Source of the DNA: Stutzerimonas sp. S1
GTDB lineage: Bacteria > Pseudomonadota > Gammaproteobacteria > Pseudomonadales > Pseudomonadaceae
DNA: 64,000 bases
Assembly (NCBI RefSeq): GCF_025966695.1
Contig: NZ_JAOEIY010000006.1
Location: forward strand, 62,001-126,000
Direction: 5' to 3'
The notes below the pieces were generated by a model that saw nothing but the letters and a program-made list of their open reading frames with translations, was not told the origin of the DNA and made no database searches. How positions within the stretch are numbered: position 1 is the stretch's first letter; every line of letters starts with the position of its first letter. Below, piece after piece: positions 1 through 10,055 of the stretch. Position numbers and translations under genes: made by a program.

Positions 1-132
1 GGCAATATGCAGCGGCAGCTGGCGCTGCCATACGCTGAGGTTGACGCCGTCGTTCAGCGCTTCGCCGAGTGTCTCTGGAGTGTCGCCCAGCAGCTGCCGC
101 GGCTGCGGGCGAGTCGCCGCCAGCGCCAGCAT
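1..132 (-). CDS. DUF1826-like protein, N-terminal part only (runs off window start)
   Basis: The start codon overlaps the stop of the CobW GTPase in an ATGA arrangement, and 44 codons are visible before the window edge. The reading begins [15 protein letters not shown] and continues through NDGVNLSVWQRQLPLH. That resembles the N-terminal 'nlaiWqR' region of DUF1826 proteins, which often follow a COG0523 GTPase in Pseudomonas zinc-starvation operons (PA5534-like). The function of the family is unknown. The operon position implies expression under zinc limitation from the Zur-like site at 1771-1796. Family assignment rests on a short stretch and on context. Confidence 0.6.
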   Translation of the reverse strand, partial: MLALAATRPQPRQLLGDTPETLGEALNDGVNLSVWQRQLPLHIA

Positions 133-1334
133 CAGGCGACCTGCTCGTGCCAGGGGCCGAACGGGTCCGGCAGGCGCAGCCAGCCGTCGATGCCCACGGC
201 CCATTCGCTGTCGTTCAGCAGGCAGGTGTCCAGCTCGCGGCGCAGCCGGTCGAAGTCGATGTTCTGCCCGATGAACACCAGTTCCTGGCGGCAATCGCCG
301 AACTCGCCGCGGGATTTACCGAGGATCGCCGTGCGGCTTTCGCGGTCACTCGGCCAGGCCGACTCCGGCGTGAAGTGCCACCAGCGCCCGGCGTAGTCGT
401 AGCGCATCAACCCGCCCGCCTGGGACCAGCTGCCGGCTTCCTCGGGGCGGGTAGCGAGCCAGAAGAAGCCCTTGGAGCGCAGCAGGCGGCCGTTGCTCCA
501 CTCGCGGTTGAGGAAGTTGTAGAAACGCTGCGGATGGAACGGCCGGCGCGCCAGGTAGGCGGTGGAGGCGATCCCGTACTCCTCGGTCTCCGGTACATGT
601 TCGCCGCGCATCTCCTTGAGCCAGCCCGGTGCTTGGGCGGCGCGTTCGAAATCGAAACGGCCGGTGTCGAGGATTCGCTCGAGCGGCACCTGGCCCATGT
701 TCATCGGCAGGATCTCGGCGTGGGTGTTGAGGCGACCGAGGATGGCGGTCAACTCTTCGCGCTCGGCGGCGGAAATCAGGTCGATCTTGCTGATCAGGAT
801 GACGTCGGCAAACTCCACCTGTTCGATCAGTAGCTCGGTGACCGAGCGTTCGTCGTCCTCGCCAAGGGTTTCGCCGCGGTTGGCGAGGCTCTCGGCCTCG
901 TGGAAGTCGCGCAGGAAGTTCACCCCGTCGACCACCGTAACCATGGTGTCCAGGCGTGCCAGATCGGCCAGGCTCTGGCCCTGCTCGTCGCGGAAAGTAA
1001 AGGTTTCGGCCACCGGCAGCGGTTCGGAGATGCCGGTGGACTCGATCAGCAGGTAATCGAAGCGGCCCTCGCGGGCGAGCTTGCCGACTTCCTCGAGCAG
1101 GTCTTCGCGCAGGGTGCAGCAGATGCAGCCATTGCTCATCTCCACCAGCTTCTCTTCGGCGCGATTGAGGCTGACGCCGCGCTGCACCTCGTTGCCGTCG
1201 ATGTTGATCTCGCTCATGTCGTTGACGATCACCGCGACGCGGCGGCCATCGCGGTTTTTCAGGATGTGATTGAGCAGGGTGCTCTTGCCGGCGCCGAGGA
1301 AGCCGGACAGGACGGTAACAGGGAGGCGGTTCAT
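132..1334 (-). CDS. COG0523 (CobW/ZigA/YjiA) GTPase, putative zinc metallochaperone
   Basis: This 400-residue protein has the P-loop GFLGAGKST at residues 11-19 and the metal-binding CICC (CxCC) motif at residues 70-73, the hallmark of COG0523 metallochaperone GTPases. An SKID guanine-specificity motif lies mid-protein and a CobW C-terminal domain follows. The family is thought to use GTP hydrolysis to deliver zinc to client proteins when zinc is scarce. It starts a few bases after dksA2 ends and overlaps the DUF1826 gene, so the three are one operon, matching PA5536-PA5535-PA5534 of P. aeruginosa. The Zur-like operator upstream of dksA2 supports a zinc rather than cobalt or nitrile-hydratase role. 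The exact client is unknown. Confidence 0.9.
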   Translation of the reverse strand: MNRLPVTVLSGFLGAGKSTLLNHILKNRDGRRVAVIVNDMSEINIDGNEVQRGVSLNRAEEKLVEMSNGCICCTLREDLLEEVGKLAREGRFDYLLIESTGISEPLPVAETFTFRDEQGQSLADLARLDTMVTVVDGVNFLRDFHEAESLANRGETLGEDDERSVTELLIEQVEFADVILISKIDLISAAEREELTAILGRLNTHAEILPMNMGQVPLERILDTGRFDFERAAQAPGWLKEMRGEHVPETEEYGIASTAYLARRPFHPQRFYNFLNREWSNGRLLRSKGFFWLATRPEEAGSWSQAGGLMRYDYAGRWWHFTPESAWPSDRESRTAILGKSRGEFGDCRQELVFIGQNIDFDRLRRELDTCLLNDSEWAVGIDGWLRLPDPFGPWHEQVA

Positions 1335-1343
1335 GGCGGTCTC

Positions 1344-1748
1344 TCAGGCGGATCGTTGGTGTTTTTCGCGCTGTTCCTGGCGTTGCTTCGCCTCGATGGA
1401 CAGCGTCGTGGTGGGGCGCAGCAGCAGGCGCTGCAGGCCGATGGGTTCGCCGGTTTCGGCGCACCAGCCGTATTCGCCGCGGGCGATGGCATCCAGCGCG
1501 GCGTCGATCTTGTCCAGCAGCTTTTTCTCTCGTTCCAGCACGCGCAGCTGCCAGTGGCGCTGTTCTTCGGCGCTGCCGATGTCGGCGGGATCGCTGCTGG
1601 GTTCAACTTCGCGCAAGGCGTCGAACTCTTCTGCGATGCGCGCCTGCAGCTCGGCACGCTGGCGCAGCAGCAGGTCGCGGAAGAAGGCCTGCTGGTCGGC
1701 GTTCATGTACGCCTCGGCGGGTTGCGCGAGTAGTTCGGCTTCGGTCAT
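1344..1748 (-). CDS. dksA2: DksA2, zinc-independent RNA polymerase-binding DksA paralogue
   Basis: The protein has 134 residues with the coiled-coil and C4-type globular fold of DksA/TraR proteins. The usual four zinc cysteines are largely gone. The first pair reads CAET instead of CxxC and the second reads SIEA instead of CxxC, giving the C-T-S-A pattern described for P. aeruginosa DksA2. Such paralogues replace zinc-dependent DksA in the ppGpp response when zinc is depleted. Start chosen at MTEAELL because the Zur-like site lies just upstream; the reading frame stays open further upstream without a plausible start. It is the first gene of the leftward zinc-starvation operon with the COG0523 GTPase and DUF1826 gene. 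Confidence 0.9.
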   Translation of the reverse strand: MTEAELLAQPAEAYMNADQQAFFRDLLLRQRAELQARIAEEFDALREVEPSSDPADIGSAEEQRHWQLRVLEREKKLLDKIDAALDAIARGEYGWCAETGEPIGLQRLLLRPTTTLSIEAKQRQEQREKHQRSA

Positions 1749-1770
1749 CGGGAGGTACGTGTCGGGAATA

Positions 1771-1796
1771 ATGTAAGAGTTATAACATAACAATTG
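1771..1796 (-). promoter_or_regulatory. Zur-like operator upstream of dksA2
   Basis: The AT-rich stretch contains the dyad GTTATAACATAAC (1779-1791), which on the coding strand reads GTTAT-GTT-ATAAC. This matches the gammaproteobacterial Zur consensus core (GTTATAnnATAAC type). It lies 23-48 bases upstream of the dksA2 start in otherwise GC-rich DNA, where it would block RNA polymerase. It fits the known Zur control of the homologous P. aeruginosa operon. Confidence 0.75.
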
Positions 1797-1862
1797 TGTT
1801 CGTGATGCAAGCGCTGTTTGCGTGTCGAGCGGCGCACCGGTAAGCGCGTTGTTCCGGAGGCA

Positions 1863-1897
1863 AGAAAAAGCCCGCGGCGCGCATCGCGCGGCGGGCT
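1863..1897 (-). terminator. Rho-independent terminator after rutF
   Basis: A GC-rich hairpin (about GCCCGC-GGCGCG, short loop, CGCGC-GGCGGGC) is followed on the minus strand by CTTTTTCTT. It lies 25 bases after the rutF stop and closes the rut operon, so no rutG follows directly. Confidence 0.8.
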
Positions 1898-1921
1898 CGG
1901 GTGGTGATGGGGGCTGAGCGG

Positions 1922-2449
1922 TCAGACGGCGCCGGGCAGCCCGTGGTAGTTGCGGCCGAAGTACACCAGTGCGTCGCTGCTGTCGCGGCGGTACACGGCG
2001 AGCACCTCGCAGTAGAGGATGTCGTGGGTACCGACGCTGGCGCTGTGGCTGATGCGGCAGTCGAACGACACCGTGGCGCCGTCGAGCAGCGGCGAACCGG
2101 TCACGCCGGTGCTCCACTGCGCTGCGGCGAAGCGCTCGGCCATGGGCGTCTTGCCGCCGAACAGGTTGGACAAGTCCCGCTGTGCGCCGGCCAGGGTGTT
2201 CACGCAGAGCTGCCCGTTGGCGGTGACGATGGGATGTGCCGATGCGCTGCGGTTCAGGCACACCAGCAGCGTCGGTGGTTCGTCGGTGACGCTGCACACC
2301 GCGGTGGCGGTGAAGCCGGCACGGCCGCTGGAACCATCGGTGGTGATGATGTTGACCGCCGCTGCCAGACGCGCCATGGCATCACGATAATCCTCACGCA
2401 TCACTGGAGCGCTGAATTGACTGGTGGTTTCGCATTGAGCCAGTTGCAT
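1922..2449 (-). CDS. rutF: RutF-type flavin reductase
   Basis: This 175-residue flavin-reductase-domain protein (HpaC/RutF family) has the family region [19 protein letters not shown] near residues 41-59 and a C-terminal [10 protein letters not shown] segment. It should reduce FMN with NADH and supply reduced flavin to the RutA monooxygenase. It is the last gene of rutABCDEF, followed by a terminator, and its position after rutE makes RutF more likely than a generic HpaC. An internal in-frame Met at MREDYRDAM is an alternative start; the upstream Met gives a slightly longer N-terminus than usual. Confidence 0.88.
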   Translation of the reverse strand: MQLAQCETTSQFSAPVMREDYRDAMARLAAAVNIITTDGSSGRAGFTATAVCSVTDEPPTLLVCLNRSASAHPIVTANGQLCVNTLAGAQRDLSNLFGGKTPMAERFAAAQWSTGVTGSPLLDGATVSFDCRISHSASVGTHDILYCEVLAVYRRDSSDALVYFGRNYHGLPGAV

Positions 2450-2462
2450 GGTCGGTTCTCCA

Positions 2463-3053
2463 TCAGGCGAGGACGCAGGCGCGGTCGAAGGGCAGGCGTG
2501 GCAGGCGGTCGCGCAGCTTGCTGGCGTCGCCGTAGCCGAGGTTGATCAGCAGGTTGGATTTCCAAGTGGTGCCAGCAAAAAAGGCCTCGTCCAGCGCCTT
2601 GCCGTCGAAGCCGGACATCGGTCCGCAATCGAGCCCCATGGCGCGGGCAGCGAGGATCAGATAACCGGCCTGCAGCGAGCTGTTGCGCAGTGCGTTCTCG
2701 GTGATCAGTGCCGGCTGCCCGGCGTACCAGCTGCGCGCGTCGGCGAAGGGAAACAGCTCCGGCAGGGTTTCCGGAAAGTCCTCGTCATAGGCGACGATCA
2801 CCGTGACCGGCGCGGCCAGGGTCTTGTCCAGGTTGCCCTTGGACAGGCAGGGCGCCAGCTTCTGCTTGCCCTCGGCGCTGCGCACGAAGACGAAGCGCGC
2901 CGGGCAGCTGTTGACCGCGGTGGGGCCGAGGCGGACCTGCTCGTAGAGCTGCTCGAGCAGGGCATCCGGCACTGCTTTGTCGAGCCAGGCGCTGTGGGTG
3001 CGGGCCTCGCTGAACAGCGTCGCGAGGGAATTTGAGTCGATGGGGGCGTGCAT
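2463..3053 (-). CDS. rutE: RutE, malonic semialdehyde reductase (nitroreductase family)
   Basis: The 196-residue nitroreductase-fold flavoprotein starts at [16 protein letters not shown] ribosome-binding sequence lies about 6 bases upstream, which excludes the longer in-frame extension. Characteristic segments are [17 protein letters not shown] (FMN/phosphate-binding region) and [16 protein letters not shown]. In the Rut pathway it reduces toxic malonic semialdehyde (methylmalonic semialdehyde from thymine) to 3-hydroxypropionate. It lies directly between rutD and rutF in the operon. The family also contains general nitroreductases, so the specific role rests on length and operon context. Confidence 0.92.
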   Translation of the reverse strand: MHAPIDSNSLATLFSEARTHSAWLDKAVPDALLEQLYEQVRLGPTAVNSCPARFVFVRSAEGKQKLAPCLSKGNLDKTLAAPVTVIVAYDEDFPETLPELFPFADARSWYAGQPALITENALRNSSLQAGYLILAARAMGLDCGPMSGFDGKALDEAFFAGTTWKSNLLINLGYGDASKLRDRLPRLPFDRACVLA

Positions 3054-3063
3054 GTTCGGGTCC

Positions 3064-3861
3064 TCAGGCTGCTGCGACCTGGCCGCATTGCTCGGCAAGA
3101 TGGTCCAGCAGGATCTGGTTGAAGGGTTCGCTGTCGCTGACGCTGGACGCGTGGCCACCGTAGTTCAGCAGCGCCAGCTCGGCGTTGGGCAGTACGTCGG
3201 CCAGGTGCTGCGAGCGTTGCCAGGGCACCAGCATGTCGTCGCGGTTGGCGATCAGCAGGGTCGGGGTGGTGATGCGCGGCAGCTCGGCCTCGATATCGAA
3301 GGCCAGCAGTGCCTCGATACGTCGCACCAGATTCATCGTCGGCGGGAAATGCGCCAGTGCATGGGCGTCGTCGCGCGCCAGTCGCTCGCTGTTGGCCGCG
3401 ATCCAGTCGGCCGGGTAGAGGAACAGCGACTGTGCCTGCACATAGGCGGCCGGGCCGCTGTCGTGCAGCAGTTTCAGGCGCACCGCGAAACAGCGCGCGC
3501 TGTGCGGGTTGGGGCTGCTCCAGGCGTTGATCGGCACCAGGCTCTGCAGCAGCTGCGGCCGCAGCAGGGCGATCTGCAAGCCGACCAGCCCGCCGAGCGC
3601 ATGGCCGATGAAATGGCAGCGGCGGATGCCCAGGGTGTCCAGCAGCTCCAGCAGTTCGACTGCCATGGACTCGATGGAATAGCCCGCCGGCAGGTTCGCC
3701 GGGCTCCTGTTGGTCCCCAGCTGATCGTAGACCAGCACCCGGTAGTCCTGGGTCAGTGCCGGCAGCTGCGGCGTCCAGAAGGCAGCGGCGCCGCCGAGGC
3801 CGGAGCTGAGCACCAGAGTCGGTGCATCCGGCTCCATGCGGCCGTGAAGTTCGTAGTGCAT
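3064..3861 (-). CDS. rutD: RutD, aminoacrylate hydrolase-type alpha/beta hydrolase
   Basis: The 265-residue alpha/beta hydrolase starts [15 protein letters not shown]. The nucleophile elbow reads GHALGG (residues 86-91), with alanine where serine hydrolases carry Ser. That is typical of RutD, which speeds decay of aminoacrylate or carbamate intermediates rather than acting as a classical esterase. A longer frame extends upstream but lacks family similarity, so the Met just after rutC was chosen. It sits 10 bases before rutE and 65 bases after rutC, in the canonical rut order. Confidence 0.92.
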   Translation of the reverse strand: MHYELHGRMEPDAPTLVLSSGLGGAAAFWTPQLPALTQDYRVLVYDQLGTNRSPANLPAGYSIESMAVELLELLDTLGIRRCHFIGHALGGLVGLQIALLRPQLLQSLVPINAWSSPNPHSARCFAVRLKLLHDSGPAAYVQAQSLFLYPADWIAANSERLARDDAHALAHFPPTMNLVRRIEALLAFDIEAELPRITTPTLLIANRDDMLVPWQRSQHLADVLPNAELALLNYGGHASSVSDSEPFNQILLDHLAEQCGQVAAA

Positions 3862-3926
3862 GTCACTCCCTCCGTGCAGTCGATCAGCGGGCCGTCGGCG
3901 TGCCGGCTGACCCGCTCCGGCAGGCG

Positions 3927-6218
<2,292 letters not shown>

Positions 6219-6288
6219 GGGTAGCACCTCTGTACGCAATGGCTAGAAAGCGCTGCCCGAACGTGACGGGCAGGGTCGCAGGGGCATT

Positions 6289-6304
6289 AGCAGGATGCAG
6301 GCCA
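6289..6304 (-). promoter_or_regulatory. Sigma-54 (-24/-12) promoter of the rut operon
   Basis: Read toward rutA the sequence is TGGCCTGCATCCTGCT, with the GG-N10-GC spacing of sigma-54 promoters and a TGGC...TGCT match to the consensus. It lies about 70 bases before the rutA start. The NtrC-like dyad is about 97 bases further upstream, normal for an enhancer. E. coli rut is also NtrC/sigma-54 dependent. Confidence 0.72.
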
Positions 6305-6357
6305 GAAAGTGATTTGGCTTTTGAATCAAAGAGATGAGTTATCTAGGTGGGGTGATG

Positions 6358-6373
6358 TGGACCATTTGGTCTG
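6358..6373. promoter_or_regulatory. RutR operator in the rutA-rutR intergenic region
   Basis: The sequence TGGACCATTTGGTCTG contains the perfect dyad GACCA-TT-TGGTC, matching the RutR consensus TTGACCAnnTGGTCAA. It lies between divergent rutA and rutR. RutR is released from such sites by uracil or thymine in E. coli. Confidence 0.8.
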
Positions 6374-6380
6374 AATCGGA

Positions 6381-6395
6381 GCACCTGGTTTGTGC
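6381..6395. promoter_or_regulatory. NtrC-like enhancer site for rut
   Basis: GCACCTGGTTTGTGC has the GCAC-N7-GTGC form of NtrC enhancer sites. An adjoining GTGC-GTCGC-GCAC dyad lies at 6392-6404. The centre is about 97 bases upstream of the sigma-54 -12 element. The same arrangement recurs upstream of the operon starting at 12109. Confidence 0.65.
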
Positions 6396-6501
6396 GTCGC
6401 GCACGAAGATCGTGCAGCCGCCGCTTGCCGCCTTCGTCGCTCGTGCGCCGCACGCTCGCCGCGCTACAGTAGCGCCTCGTTCGAGCCGATCCGGTAATCC
6501 C

Positions 6502-7212
6502 GTGACAGACCAACCCGTCGTTCCGCCACGCAGACGCCTCACCGCCAGCAAGACCCCCCGCGCAAAGGGTGCAGCCCGCGTGCCGAGCGCGAGCGCACAG
6601 GATCGGCGCCTGCGCATGATCGAAAGCAAGCGCGCCAGCATCCTCCAGGCCGCGCTCGAGCTGTTCTCCCGCTTCGGCCTGCACGGCACCAGCCTCGACC
6701 AGGTGGCGACCCAGGCGGACGTCTCCAAGACCAACCTGCTGTACTACTTCGGCAGCAAGGAAGAGCTGTACACCAACGTCCTGCGCCAGCTGCTGGAGGT
6801 CTGGTTGCAGCCGCTGCAGGCGTTCTCCGTCGAGCAGGACCCGGTCGAGGCGATCCGCGACTACCTGCGGGTCAAGCTCGAACTCTCCCGCGACCATCCC
6901 GCCGAATCGCGGCTGTTCTGCATGGAGATCATGCAGGGCGCGCCGTTGCTGCTGGGCGAGCTGCAGCAGCCGCTGCACGATCTGGTGGAGAACAAGGTCG
7001 CCGTGATCCAGGCCTGGATCGACGCCGGCAAGCTCGCCCCCATCGCGCCGCATCACCTGATCTTCTCGCTGTGGGCGACCACCCAGCACTACGCCGATTT
7101 TCGCGTGCAGGTCGAGGCGGTGGCGGGCAGGACGCTGGATGATCCGGCGTTCTTCGAGGAGACGCTCAAGAGTCTGCAGGCGCTGATACTGGACGGGGTC
7201 AGGCCACGCTGA
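6502..7212 (+). CDS. rutR: RutR, TetR-family pyrimidine-responsive regulator
   Basis: A GTG start is proposed at VTDQPVVPPRRR, giving 236 residues; the frame is open further upstream across the operator region, which argues against the longer form. The helix-turn-helix is in residues about 40-85 (ILQAALELFSRFGLHGTSLD, then VSKTNLLYYFGSKEELY). The C-terminal ligand domain carries the RutR-type SRLFCMEIMQGAPLL. RutR binds uracil and thymine and controls rut and carbamoyl-phosphate/pyrimidine genes in E. coli. It is divergent from rutA, with the RutR box between. The N-terminal extension rich in Arg and Pro is longer than in E. coli. Confidence 0.93.
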   Translation: MTDQPVVPPRRRLTASKTPRAKGAARVPSASAQDRRLRMIESKRASILQAALELFSRFGLHGTSLDQVATQADVSKTNLLYYFGSKEELYTNVLRQLLEVWLQPLQAFSVEQDPVEAIRDYLRVKLELSRDHPAESRLFCMEIMQGAPLLLGELQQPLHDLVENKVAVIQAWIDAGKLAPIAPHHLIFSLWATTQHYADFRVQVEAVAGRTLDDPAFFEETLKSLQALILDGVRPR

Positions 7213-7332
7213 CGGGACGTTCATCTGCAAACGGGTGGAGGGGGGCAGGTTTGCTTCGGCTGGAAAACAAGCCTGCCTTTTCCGGGTGGTCAGCGAACGA
7301 CACGCCTGCGCATCGTCATCCGGCAGCCTGGC

Positions 7333-7806
7333 TCAGGGTTTGATGTGCTGGTTGCCCATGGCGCAGAAGCTCTGCTCCTGCTTGCCGGCGGGCAGCGCGC
7401 GCAATTGCGTCATGCACTTGGCCTGGCTCGGTGTCCGAACCACGTTGAGCGTGGACGCCTCATCGACACTGATCAGATAGGGCTGGTTGTAGCGCGGGCC
7501 ATCGTGCCAGCTGCTGAACTGCAGATCGCTGAAGGCGCAGCGATAGCGCATATGACCGGAGAACCCTTTGAAGCGGTCGCGGCGAAAGATGTGCCGATAC
7601 CGTTGCCAGTCCCGCGTGCTCTGCCCCTCGCGCACCGCATCGAGGCAGCCCTCCAGGTCGGTGATCTGCGGTTCGTGAAGAAACACGCTCTGTGCCAGGC
7701 TGGAACCATCCAGCTGCACCGTCGCCACCAGGTAGACCCGCTGCTCGGCCGCCTGTGCCGATAGCGCCAGCAACATCCCCAGCGCCAACATCCCTGTCTT
7801 GATCAA
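7333..7806 (-). CDS. Secreted hypothetical protein
   Basis: I do not recognise this protein. A TTG start with a good GGAG sequence about 9 bases upstream gives 157 residues beginning MIKTGMLALGMLLALSAQA; an ATG five codons later is the alternative. The first 19 residues form a signal peptide with an AQA cleavage site. The mature part is polar, with three cysteines (GCLDAV, YRCAFS, AKCMTQ) plus one near the C-terminus (SFCAMG), suggesting two disulfides in the periplasm. It is convergent with rutR and not linked to the rut operon. Confidence 0.6.
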   Translation of the reverse strand: MIKTGMLALGMLLALSAQAAEQRVYLVATVQLDGSSLAQSVFLHEPQITDLEGCLDAVREGQSTRDWQRYRHIFRRDRFKGFSGHMRYRCAFSDLQFSSWHDGPRYNQPYLISVDEASTLNVVRTPSQAKCMTQLRALPAGKQEQSFCAMGNQHIKP

Positions 7807-7934
7807 TCTGCAATGCTCCTGAACTCGGTTGGTCGATCCATCGAGGCGGTAAACCGTAGCGGAGGGCGGAACCTCGACACAAGCTCGTGAGTGAATCGCC
7901 CGACTGCGTGCTGTGGTGGATCGCCGCCGGCTCA

Positions 7935-8681
7935 TCAGCGCTGCATGAGCGCGAACACCCCCCAGCCCAGGTATTCACGCGTGAAGGCGGCGTAGCGTTC
8001 AGGCTCCGTGGTCAGTTTGGTCCGCACTTCGTTCGCGAGCTCGTCGCCTGGGTTGGCTTCAAGCCAGCGGCGCATGGTGAGCCATTTGGCCGCCTCGTAC
8101 CTGTCCCAACCGTCCTGGTCAGCCAGAACCATTTCAACGACGTCGTAGCCCAGGCGGCCGAAAGACGCGAGAAGTTCGGGAAGCATGAGAAAGTCGGAAA
8201 TCGAATTGGCCAGACAGCCCTTGGCCACCTCCTCCGTCGGCGGTAATTGCCGCCAGTAGGGCTCACCGATGAGGATGATCCCGCCGGTGTGCAGGCTCCG
8301 TGTGAGTAGCTCGATAGTGCCGGCGACGCCACCGCCGATCCAGGTGGCGCCGACACAGGCGGCCACATCGACCTTCTCGTCGGCGACATAGCCGGCAGCG
8401 TCAGCGTGGATGAACCGCACTTGATCGGCGACACCGAGCTCCACCGCACGGCGTTTCGCCTGCTCGCTGAACAGCTGGCTCATATCGACTCCGGTGCCAA
8501 TGACGCCGTGGTCGCGTGCCCAGGTGCACAGCATCTCTCCCGAACCGCTGCCGAGATCGAGCAGCCGAGCCCCCGGCTCGAGACGCAACGCCGCGCCGAG
8601 AGTGGCAAGCTTCTCGGGAGTGATCGGGTTGTGGATGCGGTGAGCGCTTTCAGTGATGTTGAAGATGCGTGGAATGTCCAT
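7935..8681 (-). CDS. SAM-dependent methyltransferase (class I)
   Basis: The 248-residue protein starts MDIPRIFNITESAHRIHNP. AAGGAG lies 9 bases upstream, so the longer in-frame form is rejected. Motif I reads ARLLDLGSGSGEMLCTW near residues 39-55, and VRFIHADAAGYV and VDVAACVGATWIGGG follow as post-I and motif II regions. It is a Methyltransf_25/UbiE-like small-molecule methyltransferase; the substrate cannot be told from the sequence. It stands alone, with no operon partner. Confidence 0.85.
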   Translation of the reverse strand: MDIPRIFNITESAHRIHNPITPEKLATLGAALRLEPGARLLDLGSGSGEMLCTWARDHGVIGTGVDMSQLFSEQAKRRAVELGVADQVRFIHADAAGYVADEKVDVAACVGATWIGGGVAGTIELLTRSLHTGGIILIGEPYWRQLPPTEEVAKGCLANSISDFLMLPELLASFGRLGYDVVEMVLADQDGWDRYEAAKWLTMRRWLEANPGDELANEVRTKLTTEPERYAAFTREYLGWGVFALMQR

Positions 8682-9013
8682 GTGGCATAGCTCCTTCTGG
8701 GTGTGAATGGAGTCGTCGCTACCTGACACGAGGCAGGCGCGGAAACAGCGCGACGACATGCGCTGCTTTTTGCTTTTCCGTGTCGCTCCTGCCAGTTCAC
8801 TCTGGGCTCGGTGTATGCCACATCAGTCGAGCGGGTCATTACTCGATGCCGGCGGCTGGGTATGACCGCTGAACGGTAAGCGGGCAAAGGCCGATGGACA
8901 CCCGTGTCGTACGGCAGGGGAAATGAAATGTTGCAGCTAGGTCCGGGCTCTCCGCTGTCGTTTTACAGCTTTGCTGTAAATTGGCATGCCCTTACCAACG
9001 ATGCACTTGGCTC
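8682..9013. other. Divergent intergenic region with a perfect palindrome
   Basis: These 332 bases lie between the methyltransferase (leftward) and the CNNM protein (rightward) and contain no credible gene. The one notable feature is the perfect dyad TTTACAGC-TTT-GCTGTAAA at 8962-8980, placed 34 bases before the CNNM start, where an operator would sit. Confidence 0.6.
8962..8980. promoter_or_regulatory. Perfect 8-3-8 inverted repeat, candidate operator
   Basis: TTTACAGC and GCTGTAAA flank a TTT spacer directly upstream of the CNNM/CBS gene. It is AT-rich against a GC-rich background. No T-run follows, so it is more likely a protein-binding dyad than a terminator. The regulator is unknown. Confidence 0.45.
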
Positions 9014-10048
9014 ATGACCCTTCTGATAGCGTTCGCTGTCTTATCCATCCTGGTCTCTTTTGTCTGTTCCATTCTCGAAGCTGCCCTGCTTTCCCTGACG
9101 CCCAGCTTCATCGCTCACCAGAAAACCACCAGGCCCAAACTCTATGAGCGGCTGAAAGGGCTGAAGGACAAGGTCGATCAGCCGCTCGCAGCCATCCTCA
9201 CACTCAATACCGTTGCGCATACCGTCGGGGCGACCGGTGTTGGCGCGCAGGTCACTGTCGTGTTCGGGAACGGCTACGTCGGTATCGCCTCGGCGGTGAT
9301 GACCGTGCTGATTCTGGTGCTATCGGAAATTCTTCCGAAGACCATCGGTGCGCGCTACTGGCGCTCACTCGCGCCTTATCTACCTCCGCTGTTGAACGGC
9401 ATGATTCTGTTGCTCAAGCCCTTCATCCTGCTCTCGGACATGATCATGCGACTGTTCGGCGGCAAAGAGCCGGAGCACGACATTCGTCAGGAAATCAAGG
9501 CGCTGACCCTGCTCGGCCGTGAGACGAAAAGCCTCGACGAGGATGAGCAGCGCGTCATCAGCAACATCCTCGACCTGCATGAGATCAAGGTGCACGACAT
9601 CATGACGCCGCGCACGGTGTGCGATTTCACGCCGCCGGACGCTCCGATCGGCGCACTCAAGAAGAAGGTCGCCGACAGCCAGTTTTCGCGCTATCCCGTG
9701 ATTGCTGCGGACGAAACTCCGATGGGCGTCATCTTCCGCTACGACGCGCTTGCGGCGGAGGATGATGACGCACCGGTCTCGACCATCATGAAACCGCTGA
9801 GGGTCACACCCGACACGGCGAGCGTCGAAAACCTCATGACCCAGCTCATGCAGGAGCGCCAGCACATGTGCCTGGTCTACGACGAGTTCGGGAGCTGGCG
9901 CGGATTGGTCACGCTGGAAGACATCATGGAAACCATCATCGGTAAGCCGATCATGGACGAAACCGATGACATCCCAAATATGCGTCGTTTCGCCAAGCGT
10001 CGTTGGGACCATCGGATCAAGCGCGTCCGAGACAGCGGAGTCGAATGA
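9014..10048 (+). CDS. CNNM-domain/CBS-pair membrane protein (hemolysin-like, DUF21)
   Basis: The 344-residue protein, starting MTLLIAFAVLSILVSF, has a DUF21/CNNM transmembrane domain in residues about 1-165 with three or four hydrophobic segments (including ILTLNTVAHTVGATGVGAQ and VMTVLILVLSEILPKTIGA). A CBS pair follows from about residue 185 (VHDIMTPRTVCDF, then STIMKPLRVTPDTASV). The C-terminal CorC_HlyC domain of longer relatives is absent. Relatives are linked to magnesium or divalent cation homeostasis. A Met 11 codons upstream is a possible start, but the chosen start opens directly on the first membrane helix. Confidence 0.85.
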   Translation: MTLLIAFAVLSILVSFVCSILEAALLSLTPSFIAHQKTTRPKLYERLKGLKDKVDQPLAAILTLNTVAHTVGATGVGAQVTVVFGNGYVGIASAVMTVLILVLSEILPKTIGARYWRSLAPYLPPLLNGMILLLKPFILLSDMIMRLFGGKEPEHDIRQEIKALTLLGRETKSLDEDEQRVISNILDLHEIKVHDIMTPRTVCDFTPPDAPIGALKKKVADSQFSRYPVIAADETPMGVIFRYDALAAEDDDAPVSTIMKPLRVTPDTASVENLMTQLMQERQHMCLVYDEFGSWRGLVTLEDIMETIIGKPIMDETDDIPNMRRFAKRRWDHRIKRVRDSGVE

Positions 10049-10055
10049 GCCGGCT

